Positions 26,190-39,689 of a stretch of DNA of 64,000 nt are shown one piece after another. The stretch's first letter is position 1. Each line of letters opens with the position of its first letter. The notes below the pieces were generated by a model. It saw only the letters and a program-made list of their open reading frames with translations. It had not been told where the DNA came from and did not search any database. This stretch comes from Apteryx mantelli. Taxonomy: Eukaryota > Chordata > Aves > Apterygiformes > Apterygidae. The DNA lies in NCBI RefSeq assembly GCF_036417845.1, contig NC_089991.1, positions 13,981,001-14,045,000 of the forward strand. The letters are read 5' to 3'. A program made the position numbers and the translations under genes.

Positions 26190-27150
26190 ATGAATACCTA
26201 CTTTAGTGATAAATCCAATTCATCAACACCTGGATATCTGAAAGTGTCTGCACTAAGTAATGGCAATCTTTCTGCAAACAACTCCAATGAGACAGCAAGC
26301 AACCTGGATTCACCTGCCTTGGATATCAGTAGGGCTATAATTGTGGGGCTTATCCTAGGTGCCTTTATACTCTTTGCTATTATAGGTAATATCTTGGTAA
26401 TTCTCTCTGTTGCTTGCAATAGACATTTAAGAATCCCTACAAACTATTTCATAATTAACCTCGCAATAGCAGATTTGTTGCTGAGTTTTACTGTCCTTCC
26501 ATTCTCTGCAACACTGGAAATCCTTGGCTACTGGGTTTTAGGGAGGATATTTTGTGATATCTGGGCAGCAGTTGATGTGCTGTGCTGTACAGCTTCTATT
26601 TTAAGTCTGTGTGCAATTTCTATAGACAGATATATAGGGGTACGTTATTCTCTCCAGTATCCAACTTTAGTAACAAGAAAAAGGGCAATTTTGGCTCTGC
26701 TGGGTGTCTGGGTCCTTTCCATGGTAATCTCTGTTGGGCCTCTTTTGGGCTGGAAAGAACCAGCACCCAAGGATGATAAGGAGTGCCGTATCACTGAAGA
26801 ACCGTTCTACGCTTTGTTTTCTTCCTTGGGGTCATTTTACATTCCTTTGATTGTCATCCTCGTGATGTACTGTCGGGTCTACATAGTGGCCAAAAGGACT
26901 ACTAAAAACCTGGAAGCCGGGGTTATGAAAGAAATGTCCAACTCCAAGGAGCTGACTTTACGGATTCATTACAAGAACATTCATGAGGACACGTTAAACA
27001 ACACCAAATCCAAGGGTCACAATCCCAGGAACTCCTTAGCTTTCAAACTTTTTAAATTCTCTAGAGAAAAAAAGGCAGCCAAGACACTGGGAATTGTGGT
27101 TGGCATGTTTATCTTGTGCTGGCTACCTTTCTTCATAGTTCTGCCACTAG
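26190..27150 (+). CDS. ADRA1B: Alpha-1B adrenergic receptor, coding exon 1
   Basis: Encodes residues 1-320 plus the first base of codon 321: the extracellular N-terminus and helices 1-6 of a plasma-membrane Gq/11-coupled receptor for noradrenaline and adrenaline. N-glycosylation sequons are at N10, N26, N30 and N33. Helix 3 carries the amine-binding D129, and C122 with C199 should form the conserved disulfide. The DRY motif is D146-R147-Y148. Helix 5 has the catechol-contact serines in FSSLGS (S211, S212, S215). Helix 6 contains CWLPFF (310-315). The sequence is closer to human ADRA1B than to the A or D subtypes, especially from RHLR through helix 6 and in the third loop ([20 protein letters not shown]). 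The ATG at 26190 was chosen because MNTYF aligns with the human start and has A at -3; an in-frame ATG at 26178 would add four residues. A consensus GTAAGT donor follows at 27151. The codon is split (phase 1), as in mammals. Confidence 0.97.
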
Positions 27151-27292
27151 GTAAGTTGGTAATCAAGGGATGATGCGGGAGGGGAAGAGGGTTAAATTTT
27201 ACTACAAAAATATCGCAGAAAAAAATCAGGTGAATGATAAGTAGATATCATTTTGAGAACTGTAGTGAACAGATGAGTGAACAGGGAGAGAA

Positions 27293-27298
27293 ATTAAA
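27293..27298 (+). promoter_or_regulatory. Possible intronic polyadenylation hexamer ATTAAA
   Basis: ATTAAA sits 143 bases inside the intron, after the in-frame stop reached by reading through the exon 1 donor (27171-27173). The 13 bases 'attaaagtaattt' are identical to those around the putative terminal signal of the gene at 45666. Function is not shown. Confidence 0.25.
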
Positions 27299-30200
27299 GT
27301 AATTTATTTTTGATGTTGGTTCTTTCAAAGAGTCATGCTGAAACTTTGCAAAGTCTGCAGTCTGCAGAAAGTCTGCTCATTTGTCAGTCATTCTCAGGGA
27401 TGGAACAGGTGTCAAATCAGGGGATAGCATCTTCAGAGTTTATATATTTAATCCCTGTTTATAGGCTTTGCTTAATTTGAATTAGCTTTCAGAAACATTT
27501 TTATGGGATATTATAACAGAAATCCTAGACAGAAACACAAAAAGAGTTTCAGCATTGAAATGTTCTTATTTTATTTTACTGTTAGATGTTCAGACTATAA
27601 TACAGAAGGTCTTCTGGCATTTTTAGGTGTCTTAAATGGAAATGGGCCTGATCTAAAGATGAGGTGCAAAATTCCCCTGAGCTTTGGGAAGCTGAAAAAA
27701 ATCTAGTTCTCAGCTTGAACTTCACTGATCAAATCCCCAAAAGAAACGTGCAAAGCCCATTGATCCCACCAGAAATGTTCTCATTGATTTTGGTAGGTCT
27801 TAGGTGTTTCAGGAGATTGTCATGTGAGCTTGTGGCAGCCACTTTGTCACTTTCAATTTAAAATATTACTAAAGCATACAGTAGAGCCTCTGCACAGGGC
27901 TCTGTATACTCCTTGTGAAGTTTGCCTTTGTCTTTAATACTAGCACCAGCTCTAAAGTGGAACATCTCAAGACCTGTTAGCATTGAGTTACTAAGCTCTC
28001 AGAAATATCTGTCCAAAATTCACTCTTCCAAGGCACAGACAATCTGGCAGTCTAAATATGGAAAGAGGTGGAAAACAAAAGGGGGAAAAAAAGCCTTTGT
28101 TAATATTCTGTATTCATGTTTACTTAGTTACCCTACCTAAACATTTCTAATCAAGTGGTAAGCTAATATTTTTAGACACAGTCACAGAGAAAACTAAACT
28201 GAGTTCAACAACCCGGTACTGGTAAAGTGTTTTTTAAAATAATTTCAGTGAATGTGTAATGTCATTTGGACTAGAATCTCTATTACAAGACAACTACCAC
28301 AACTACTGCAGGACAACTTCATCATCTCTAGTTTATTGCATCTAAAACAGAAAAATCATTATAATTCAAGACCTACATAAAGCTAATGTTAAGGATGTGA
28401 CAAATTCCCAATAGAAGGAAAATTATGAGCAAAGTTCTCTTTGGCTACTGAATTTTAAGTCCTTATGGTAGCTCCTAAAGAAAGTCTACAACATTGAACA
28501 AGTTGCCTGTTCTTGCAGAAATGCATACCCACATGGATAGAAACATATTTACATTACATAGTATCAGTAATAACACTAGATGTGTAGTTAGTGGGTCAGT
28601 ATCCCATGATAAAGTAGGTTAGCACTCCCTCAATGCTTTTAAATTATTGAAGGAACTTAGGAGAAAAAAAAGCAAACATGAACACAGTAGAATAGATCCT
28701 TATCTAGCAAAGCCAGTGTAGCTACTGATGCTACTCAATGAATACCTGATGCAGACCAGTCCATTAAAAACCTTATGGTCCCAAGGCAAAACCCACTTAA
28801 AAGAAACAATCTTCAGCTTGGAACAGTCTTGAAAGAGGGTTTGAATTCCCCTTGAGAAGTTATTGCAGAACTCCTAGTACTCCCCACGAGGTTTAATGGG
28901 TTATTGCTTAAGACACCTGCGTGGAGAATTTCTCTCTTGTCACAATATGATTTTCTCTCTCACCTCAATCGTGTCCAAGGCCTAAATGAGGTGACCGGCT
29001 GAGAGCCTCCACCACAGCATGCTGTGCGCTGGCAGCGGTGCCAGAGGGCTTCAGCCTGGAGGGCTGCAGGGTTAAACCCTCTGCTCTGGCATGCCACACA
29101 CCGAGCACCTGTAACTCCCAACACGCTCACCAAGGAGCTGCCAACACCTAGTGCCTCGCAGAGCTGAGCTTCAGAGAGGGTGGCTGTTGTGTCAGTTAAT
29201 ATCCCTCCCTGTTAGAAGAAAATATCACCAGTGAAAATGTCTTGGCACCGCAATACAGACTGCTGGCTCTGCAGCTCTCTCTGTCTAGAAATCCTTTCAA
29301 GGGCCCAACTCTTTATTGACAACTCTTTATTGATCTCTTTAGGCTAAGAAAGAAAAAAAGAAAGAGGAGAAATATAGTATCCAAATCCGTTTAAATAGTA
29401 GGTGCTTTTCCTTTGTTTTGCTCACCAGGAACAGGGCTGGTTTTGTTCCTTGTCCCTGATCTCTCTCTTTAATTTGTTCAGCCCACTCCAGAATCTTTTG
29501 CAGTATTTGTCTCTGTATATCAGTGCAAAGCAAATTAATAATGTGAGGGATGAGAGCATTGCTGACTAAAGCAGGTGGGGAAAACAAAACAATTATAAAA
29601 TAGAAATCTCTTCCTGACATGCACAGTCCAGCAATTCTTAACTGAGAAGGACGAGGAGAAAGACTTTTTAAGGCAGCACTTGCTGTGTGCTGTATTTTTC
29701 ATATCAGAGATCTTTTGCTTCTGTGTCCTGAAGTCATAAACTTAAATGAAAGGCTATTAAGAACTCATAGAAAAAGCTTACAGTGGTAAGAAATTAATTT
29801 CAGTGACAGAGAAACTGCAGAATTCAAAGAGCTACCAGTGATTTATGAAATGTTCCATAGGTGCCCTGGGCTACCTAAGGACATGCTGTAATCACACAGG
29901 CCACTCTCTTGTCAGTGCAGGACAGCAAACTACACCACCTTTTCTACTACTGAGTCCAAACTAGGCATTCAAGCCACTTCCTTCACTATCCTAGAAGGAT
30001 GGGCTGCTCCTTCAACCTATATTATTCTTGCGTTATATCTGCACCACTAACCCCGGTCATACCTTCACAGCCTCATCTTTACTATCTATTTTCATTCCCT
30101 GTTTCACTCAGTAATGTGATGACTCTACAGAATGGTGTTAGCAGAGCAGCTTTGGATTTCAGAGGATCCAACACCACAGCACTTCACAGCTCAGTAATCC

Positions 30201-30990
30201 TTATTCCTGCAACAACCCAAAACCTTAACAAATCTGCTTACATACAGATGAACTTTCTTCATGTCAAAAGCATTTTCAGCTCTTCTGCTAGCTTCCTGAA
30301 CAAAATTATAATTCTTTGGTTGTGACACTGCACTAAATTCCACAGCTACCTATTTTGATGTCCCAGACAAAGGAATATTGCACCAGGTGGCAGATACATA
30401 CTGGGAACTGACTCAATGCTGAAAGCAGAGATGTTGCTTGAATAAATATTCCACAACAAAGGAAAAGATATAATAGCTAGTGCTTACAGGCTGTTTTTCA
30501 AGCAAGAATCAAAAGGCTTTGCAAGGAAAGCTCTGTATACACAGCTCTGTGTACAGCTACAGAGAGAGGAATTAGAGCACCGACACTATGATGCGTTGAG
30601 TGCCATGAAACTATTCGTATTAAGAACAACCCACAATCTCTTACTGTCCAGGGCTGATTGACTGAATCATGCAGCCTTCACTGTTAAGTACCTGATGATT
30701 CAGCAAAATATTGTCAAAGAGAATAATGTGAGGAATTTGTTTTTATTCCAATAGCTACCAGTAGCGGATATTCTTTCCAGATAGGAATAGCGCTATAGCA
30801 TATCCCTGTTATGCAAGTTCAGAAATGCTCCGGGGCTTTCCAAGCAGTTGTTTTGCCATTTGAAATCACTTATGGTACTGTGTAATGAATAAAGTGAAGA
30901 CATACATGCCTTTGAGACAACTCATTGTGCTGTTAATTCAGTAACTCTGTTTTGAAGAGTAAATATCTTGCGTCCTTTAAAATTAACGTT

Positions 30991-31003
30991 CCCCCCCCCC
31001 CCC
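30991..31003. repeat. Poly(C) tract, 13 bases
   Basis: Uninterrupted run of 13 C residues in the ADRA1B intron, about 300 bp before a CA repeat. Confidence 0.95.
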
Positions 31004-31301
31004 ATACAAACACATTCTTAGGCATCAGGACTGTCTTAAAAATCTATTGCTGAAAAATGCTGAGTAAAATAGATGATTTTTATATCAAGACTGGAGCACT
31101 GCAGAAATAAGGTAACAGTCATGAAAATTCCCTCCTTTAAACAAAAGATGATCAAATTTTATGCCAATACCTCTATTATGAAAATTAATCCTGAATGAAG
31201 GGTCATATATTTCCCCCTGGCTATTAGGTTACAGTTCAGTCTCATTCCTGTTAAGCAAGACATTAAACTGGGCTTGCAAATCCTAGCCTTAGACCTCACT
31301 C

Positions 31302-31334
31302 CACACACACACACGCACGCACACACACACACAC
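31302..31334. repeat. CA microsatellite with CG interruptions
   Basis: (CA)n of about 33 bp with two 'cg' steps ('acgcacgc') in the middle. Confidence 0.95.
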
Positions 31335-33104
31335 TCAGAGTAAGGGAAAAACTCACAACCTCCACTACTATGACCAGAGCATATTAACCTTCACAGCCTA
31401 TCATCTAACTCCAGTGAAGATCCACAGAGCATCCAAGGAGTTCCTGGTTCAGAGGCTAACTCCCTCTGCTCCCACAAAACCTCCAAACTTATCTGCTAAA
31501 GTCAGAAGCAAAATTCTTGTAACTTCACTGGCAGTGGCATAAGGTCCCAAGAGCCTCATAATGATGATGCAACTGTTTTGACTATCCTAAGATATTAAGA
31601 TTTTGAAACCCTTCTATAAAATAATAAAAAATAATATAAAATAAAAATATTCTGCATGCCACAGGTCATCCAATAGAAAATGATTCCTAAAATAAAATGT
31701 TATTCAAGTACAGTATGCAGATTTATGTTACGTCAGGCCAACCTCTGTATCCCTGCACCAAGAACACCAAAATAGGACGCTTAGTTTCCCATGGGAACCA
31801 CACTTCAGGGCATTAGGCCCAGTGCTGTCAACGCTATTGGGTTCTACTTTCTGCAAGACTTTAAGCCTGGTTTGCCTACCATCTCATTTTGGTCTTGCCT
31901 CATATTCTCCTCCTGAACCTAGCTATCTAGATTTGATGTCAAAGTTAATGGTTAAACAGAATTTGGGCAATTTACTGATCTATGTGGCAATCTGATCCTC
32001 TGCCCACTTACAGCCCAATCTCTGGTACAACGTTCAATTGTACAGGTGACAGGAGAAACCTGCTTCTGTTTTCTACCCAATGCCTGTAAGACTAAAGACC
32101 ATAAGGGCACTTCTTGACCAGTACAGCATATTTTGTCACATGTAGAAGTTTAGCATATTTCAAAATGATTCATTTTACTACTGAAATAGCCTCCCTTAAG
32201 CTCTGGTTTGAGCCTTCTGCGCAAAAGTAAATTGCATCCAAAGGACTCCAGTTATCAGTTTCTTACAGAGTTCTACTTCTTAGAACAAAGCTTTTTTATC
32301 AAAACAGATGAAACTACAAATCTCTGAGGGACTGGGCACTTCTTATGTTGGCTTAGGTTGCCACTGGACAATAGGAAGTCTCAAAACTATTGAAATCAAA
32401 GACAGGAGAGAAGTGATACTTTCAGAAAGAATACTGCTAACAGCATCCAGCAGGGCAGTGGACGCAGGGTCTTTACGTCTCAGGCGTCTGCAAGCACGTG
32501 TACCTTTGCTCAGGTTGGTAGTCTTGAAAGGACTGAGTAAAGTTACATGTGTGCATATGCTTCTAAAACATCTAGGCCATACCTCAGGATCTCAGCTGCC
32601 GGGTCTTCAGTGTCCCAATCTGTGAAATACAGACCATGAACAAAAAGTGAAGGCCTTTTTAGTATCTTCAGTAGGTTCTGCTTCGTAGCTCATTACAAGA
32701 TTTTGCACTATTTTGATGGGCTTTCAAATGATACCTAGAGACTGAAAAGCAAAAATCATTAGCCTCTAAGTAACAAAAGAGAAAATATAATGGAAGTTAA
32801 GGCAATATCTCTGTAGCTGTGCTATTCAATTCCCTCTTAAAACCTTATTGTTAAAACCCTATTGTTTACCAAAGGTGTCCAAGACAGATCACCTCAGTTG
32901 TAAGTCAGAAGCAAGAAGGGGAGAAAAAGAGACTAAAGAATACCCAGTAACTGAAGATTTTTGAGTATAACAAATGAAATGTCAGCAAACTTAGATTAGC
33001 TTTTCTTGACTCCTTAATCAGCTAATTCTTTGCAAAACAAGCACAAGCTTGGCCATATTCTTTCTATTTAGCAAGCTGCAAAAGTTTGTAACTCTTTTCG
33101 ACAA

Positions 33105-33134
<30 letters not shown>
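33105..33134. repeat. AAT trinucleotide microsatellite
   Basis: About ten uninterrupted AAT units within the ADRA1B intron. Confidence 0.95.
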
Positions 33135-33135
<1 letters not shown>

Positions 33136-34864
33136 TCATATTTCTATCCCTATTTAAATCAATTTTAGAGTACTGCACAAGGTTCTTACTAAAATTGTTA
33201 TTGATTTTTATCTTATTTATATGAGGGAAACACTATGTAAACACAAATTAATTCTCTCCCCAGTATAATTCATCATAGCTATTCTGGATCGAGGGGCGGT
33301 AGACTACTATATACCAGGATATATGCAGTTTGTGTAAAAATTTTAAATGATTGGTTGAACCTTTCCATATCTCCTTTTAAAAGACTGTTCTTTAAGTTTG
33401 TAAATAAAGGAGAGAAATGAACTTGAAAGAATTTTTTTTATCCAAGAAATGTCCCAAATTTTTGCCAACTATTATGACACTATAAATGGGGCATAAGAAA
33501 ACCTAAAACTTGTTGCTTTTTTGATGTTTTTTTAAACTACAGCTTTCCTCTTTCTTTCTCTTTTGGGCTGGGGAAAGAAAGCTCCTGTTTGTCTTCTTCA
33601 TCACTCTCTAAATACCAACTTGCAAATGGTCTGTTGTACCATAACCTCTTTAAAAATCATTTTCCAATCTTAAAGTTTTGCATTTCAACAGCATCTTTTG
33701 TATGAAGCTGTATAAAGGACACTCATGGACTGCAGAAGAGAGGATTTCTGGAAATGATAGATTTATCTCGTACCATCTGCCAACCAGAAACAATCTTGCT
33801 ATGCCAGGAGTGCCAATATTGGTACACAGAGAGACACTGTCCCTTAAAAACGTAAATATAGCTGCTTTACTTTGCAGTTGCCTGTAATAGAAAAAGCTGT
33901 AACAATTCCGGCTTGTGGTAAAAAGATTGGATCTATACTACCCTATCTATACTACAACTTCCACCAGCAAAGCTTCAAAGAAGGCAAAGTCCTGGCTTTA
34001 TTTTGGCCACTATAGGTTAGTCTCTAGTTTTGGGCCTTTAAAAGTACCTCAAGTTTGAGCCACTGTGCATGAAGTTCATGCAAGTCTTGTAGAAGTGATT
34101 TGTTCACCTGAAACATGAGGCAGAGATAGATAGCGGGCATGATAAGAAATTGTGGATTTTAATTAGGATAAGAAGATAGAAACAATAACCTCTCCCAGTT
34201 TACAAGAGAGCAAGGAAAATCTTTGCCTGAGCTTTTGCTCTTATTCATCAACACATCTGTATGGGGAGGAACTTTTGTTGTCACATTCTGCATTCATGCA
34301 CATCTCTTAGTTTCACTTACCTGCACAGAAGGAGCAGGATCAGGCCTTAGATCTGCAGGGGCTGTTGAGTATAGTCAATACCAATAATGTATTTGTTTGC
34401 AGACATTTAGTTCCCTGTTTGGATGGGATGGAGGAGTGAGTATAACGCACTTACAACCTATCAAGACAGATGGTGAGATTTCTTTGTGCAACTCCATTGA
34501 CTGAATTGGAAAACATAGAAATGAAAGCCTCAAGAGTCCTGAGGACTAGATGAATGGTATTTTCATCACGCATCACAAGTGTTTGTTCACCCTGGGCTCA
34601 GAAGCCTCCAGCAAGAGAATCTCACAACTGGCTATAGGTAGCCAGTTCTAGGACATAAATACTGCACAATCGGGGCTTTTTTCTTAATATCTGGCCTAGA
34701 GCCTCTGACATATAAATAACAAACATATTAATACATTGAAGAATGAGATTGCTGTATTTGCAACAGCATCGTATTTCTATTTCTCCCACATTATTTTCTG
34801 CGGTATCATTGCCTAGTCAGTTATTGCTTATTTGATATTTCTCCTTGCTCAGTGTATGGCAAGT

Positions 34865-35045
34865 TGCTCCCCCCGCACACACCCAAGTTACCCCCAAAGA
34901 CGGGAGTGCGGCTCCGCAGCCCAGTGGTGACTGTGGGGTGGCTGCCGATGCCAGTGCTCTCACCCAGCCCGGCAGCCTGCGCCCAGCCGGGACACGCACA
35001 CCTAGACTTCCCTGGAAAAGCCACCGTGCTGCAAAGCCACACCCA
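34865..35045. other. CpG-rich patch inside the ADRA1B intron
   Basis: About 180 bp of GC-rich DNA with roughly ten CpGs, in otherwise AT-rich intron. Overlapping open frames exist on both strands in several registers (composition effect), none with a recognisable domain. It may be an internal promoter or enhancer, or a fragment of an unrecognised repeat. Confidence 0.4.
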
Positions 35046-37123
35046 AATGCTACCACTGTAACTGGTTTGTGTAGTTATAATTTAATTAACTTCCTTTTAG
35101 TTTTCTTTACTGAATTTAATTCTGTTGCTTTTGGATGCTCTTCCCATTCCTCAAGATCTTCTTCTCACTGTTATTCTAACCCTCTCCTCCAGTAGGCTTG
35201 CAGTCTCTCCCAGCTTGATCAGTTCTTAATTTTATAAGCGTCCTCTCTATTTCGTTCTCTACTGTTTGTAAACTGTGGGGGTTTTTGCTATATTAAATAA
35301 GTCCAGGGGAATGTAAACAAACACTGAATGCTGGATGGAAAAAAATCAGGAGCTTTAGAAATCCAATTAGCTTTAAAACCCTGGCATGCTGACTTGGCTA
35401 AGCATGTGGTAAAAAGGACCGCAGAAAGCTTAAATAAAAGTCTAACACATCCTTTCTGCATTCTCTAAATTCAAACTCATAACAGTTCTGGTCAGAGGCA
35501 GCCTATTATTTTTGCAGGCAGAATTTTACTAGCTATACACATGTAGCACTTGAGATATGCCTGTTCCCGAAGAAGCGGTTAGCACTCAGCCCGTAGCTCC
35601 CAGCACCCGCGGCTGCAGCAGGACTCACAGCATGAACTGCAGAAAGGTGGAGGTTCCCGGTCAGGCCATCAGCAGCCGTCTGCTGACTGGCGCAGGGCAA
35701 AGTCTCTCACTGATCAAATCACAACTTTGATCGAATCACTTTTCATTGGAAGATCGAGTTCCAGCATCATATCAACTTCTTGCAAAATGATCCTCATTTC
35801 TGCTAAAGTTGCCTTCTCGAAAACAGATCGAGAGAAAAGGTTTGATATTGTTGAAGCCTCCTGTTTTTCATGTTTCAGAACTCATTTGTTGTCATTTTGT
35901 ATTTTGACATGCTTTTCATTGTAAAAGTGATTTTTAAAATGTTGGAATTTTCACTTACGGAGAATGTTCAAATGGTCAGATTTAACCCCATTCACTGCAC
36001 AAAAATGGAATAACTCTTTCCTGAGTAGGAAGGAGGATATGTCTGCAGGTTACATAAATCTGTAAAATTTGACCAGTTTCTATAACAAAACTTCCAAACA
36101 TTTATTATCCAATTGTCTGACTACTTCTGTTTTATAGCATTCAGACAAGCAGGTGGTGTTCTCTTAAGAAAACCTCCCATTTGGTGTGTTAAGTTTTGGA
36201 ACACTTCATTTTCTATTTGCTATGAATAGCGACAAGCAGTTTCAAATTATATTGTTATTTTTTTAATCTTAAAACAATGATAAAAACCTGTCCAGTGAAG
36301 CTCTTTCTCCCCAGTTATTGTTTCATGCCATATTTTACTGTAGCCAGTTTGTTATTACTGGTATATCAACTGACACACAGCAAAGCACTGAAACAACTCC
36401 AGACTATTCTATTTCAATAAAAACAAGTGTTGTATTTGTTCCAGTAAATAGGAACGTACACTCACCATAGGCTGGCTCTCATCTAAGCAAAACTGGATTT
36501 AGAAGATTTTCAAATGTGATTTTTTGTAACCGGTAGAAAACATAACATATGGCATCCCAAAAATCATCCATCAACCCTTTTTTTCCCTTAAATCTAGGAA
36601 ATTCACAGTACTTCTGCTAAAATGCACAACAGTTGTCCAATCTAAGTCTCAAATACTTCTTTCTAAAAAGATCCAATGATACTATGAGTATATACTTAAG
36701 TGGTATTGAATACACAAGTTATTAAAAATAGATGTTTGATAAACAGAAAATCTATTACCACAAGAGAAAATTATTAGAAGAGAGATTAGGAGTTGGAGAT
36801 AGAACTAAAGAAGATATAAGGAAAGTAGAAATAAGTATGTAGAGTGAAGAGGAAGAAAAATGAAATAAAGGTAACTGGAAAGAGAACATGCCTAGATGAA
36901 AAAAGAAAAACCAGAAGAGTTAAAGAAAAGGTGGACAGGAAAGGAGAATGCAGGGAATTTTAGATTAAAAAAATCATTTATAGTTTAAAATTTTCCTTCC
37001 ACAGGGCACAAATAGTAAATATATGGCATTCTTGAAAACTCACATGCAGAGAATACCCCCTCCCATGAAGAGGACTCACACAAACATTAATGTAGGATGT
37101 GTACCTATTCAAATTCCCTATCA

Positions 37124-37455
37124 GTGAAGAAGGCTGACAGCAGAGTGGGCTGTATCAACAGGAATGTGGCTTATAGATCAAGGGAAGTGATTATTCCCTT
37201 TTACTCGACACTCATGGCTGGAGTCCTGCATCCATGGGGGATGCCCTACTATACAAGAAAGATATTGATAAACTGGATGGTGAGGGGGCTGGAGCCCATG
37301 CTGTGTGAGGACAGGCTGAAGACATGGGGCTTCTTCAGCCTGGAGAAGGGAAGTCTTGGGGGGAGCTTAATGCAGAGCTGAGCCTGCTTGGAGCAGGAAG
37401 CAGGACTAGTGACCCCGTACAGTCCCTTCCCACTGCAATAACTCTGTAATTTTAT
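37124..37455 (+). mobile_element. CR1 LINE 3' fragment, degraded with internal deletion
   Basis: The + strand carries diverged CR1 3' sequence. A stretch like 'agatcaagggaagtgattattcccttttac' matches the usual 'aggtcgagggaggtgatcctccccctctac'. Next comes 'gagggctggagcccatgctgtgtgaggacaggctgaa...' and 'cttcttcagcctggagaagggaag'. The sequence then jumps to 'gcctgcttggagcagg' and 'actagtgaccccgtacagtcccttcccactgcaa', skipping most of the region between. The predicted polypeptide resembles the C-terminal reverse-transcriptase tail (SREVIIPFYSTL, LKTWGFFSLEKG) but is broken. It is an old 5'-truncated copy. The same CR1 segments occur in the copy at 59150. Confidence 0.8.
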
Positions 37456-37482
37456 CACCTTCTTGGCTTCCAATCCCATCAA

Positions 37483-37542
37483 ATATATATGTGTGTGTAT
37501 GTGTGTATACATATACATATACATACATATGCATACATATAT
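37483..37542. repeat. TA/TG/CATA microsatellite
   Basis: About 60 bp of alternating purine-pyrimidine TATA, TGTG and ATACAT units directly downstream of the CR1 fragment. Confidence 0.9.
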
Positions 37543-39689
37543 TCCTTGTATGAAGGACGAAGGAAGGGAATATAAGCACACAGTCAGAACCTAGTGATAT
37601 TTCACAAATGTCTGACTGTCCACTGTATGTTGGCCTTTCATGCACAGCTGTTTATTTCCTCTGTGTGAATGGAAATAGCATACAGGGCTGAATGACACAG
37701 GGATATCACAGGCAATTTCAAAAGTTTTCTTTAACTCATAAATAGTCTTGCATCTTACTTTTCAGATTTAAACTCTTGCTAATCCCTGCAGTATCTGATC
37801 ACCTTGCATATACACACAATTGGATAGCAAGTTTTCTCCCTTCTCCTGGAAGCAGCCTGAGGGTTTTGGTTGGCTGGTGGGTGCTTTGGCTGGTCCAGTT
37901 TTGATGCTAAGTTCTTTCTTGCATAAAGTAGAAGAGGAAACTGAAACATGTCCTGTATGCTACACTTCCATCAAGAAGCTCGCCAGCTATTACATTAAGG
38001 CTCCTTAAATAGAAGGTCTTAACTTTCCCACCCTCCTTCTGTTCGAATATAGCAGCTACTGGAGAGAAGTAACAAAGCAGTAGATATTCAGATGGAAAAA
38101 AAAAAAGAGCAGGAAAAAATATGAGAGAGCAATGCGTGTGCATGTGTATGTGTGTGCCTCCTCTGTAGGAAGCTACATCAAAACTTCCTTCAGTGAAGAG
38201 TTTTCCTTAATTAAGAGCATTGGGATTAAGCCAGTCCAGACAATTTTCCTGTTGCTCACCCTGCTATTTTAGGGGTTGTTCCAAAGTCCACTGAGTCATT
38301 ATGAGCCTTTACAAAGGCTTTTAAGGGCTCCCACTGACTCCAATGGACTCTGAAATTTAATGGCTCCATGACATTCTGGCCAAATATTCTGCAGAATATG
38401 TAATGACAACTAATATAGCAAAATCTTTCCCGTAATCTTCCCTAATTTCATTGAGAATGCTTTACATACTTTTAGTGTAATAAAGCATTCATTACAAAAC
38501 ACTAATCAGACCCTAAATGAAATTAGCTTTTACTAGAAAAAGTATGTGTTAATTCCTTATTATGATATTTGCTGTTGCTCACTACATTTCCAAACTGAAT
38601 AGCTCTATCATGTCTGGTAAGCACAGTTGGTTGAACTAATGTTCAAAATACAATCCAAACTGGTCAAGTTGATGAGTTTCCGAAGTATTTCATGCTCTGC
38701 ATTTTTGCCAGACACATGCTTTGCAAAATCTTCATGGGTGTCAAAGCTGCAATCAGCAGTAAGCATGTGGTGCTATGTTTAATTAATCACAGAGTTTAAC
38801 TCAGAGAAGTAAGAGAGGATGAAAACTATGCATTCCCTCAGAGGAAAGCTGTAAAACATGAGCATCAGGAGAGAGATCTTTTGGAGTGGGGAAGTCATTG
38901 TGGCTACCCCCATCACAAATAAATCACCGAGGAGATAATTATAGGCAACATTTTCCAGCCATTTTGAAATGCAGTCTAAATCAGTACAGGGAAATATTTA
39001 ATCTGTTTATCAGACTGCGATGGGAAAATAGCTGGAGATTAGAGGAGGAAATATTAGTTTGATGTTTGGCGAGTGTATCTGGTAGGCTTAGCTTTATCAT
39101 TTTATCAAGGTACCAAAATAGCCCGCAGTTGTTTGCTCCTGACAGGTTAGTTATGCGGTAAAGCATGTGTACAGTTAAATAAAAGGTATTGTTAATTCCA
39201 AGAACAATGTAAGGAAAAGTGTAATGTTAAAAATATATGAGATAATCAAAATATTCTTCATATCTTTATACAGCAAGAGGCAGTGGAGCTTTGTACAACA
39301 GTCACCAAATTAAACTATATTTATAAGTATGTGGCATGTATAGGGACGTCCATCTAAACCACCTTCTGGATAATAAAGATCTTTTCTTCCCTCGCTGTAG
39401 AAGACTCAGGCTGGCATTCCATCCAGTCAGGAGGAACTGAACACAAAAAATCAGGAACTTCTTAACGCCCTGAAGAGAATAAGTGCCCAAATAAGTATCT
39501 GCCTTGTACATTCCATTTTTCTAACAGTTAATCCTCACCCTAAATAACGGATATATTTACCAAGGGCATCTAAGACTACAGTGTCAAGTGAGATTCCAGT
39601 TCTGCAAACGTAGGACTCTGCTAGGTTGCCAAAACTTAAGCTATAAAGTTTTCCTAATGAATAAAGTTATATTCTGCAGAGTTAATCAG

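Noticed and set aside
31302-31334. CA repeat and neighbouring poly(C) as a CRISPR-like array
   Set aside because: Simple microsatellites without spacers; a vertebrate genome has no CRISPR arrays.
34817-35195. Overlapping frames of 69-116 codons on both strands
   Set aside because: CpG-rich intronic patch with no domain or splice logic; treated as a composition feature.
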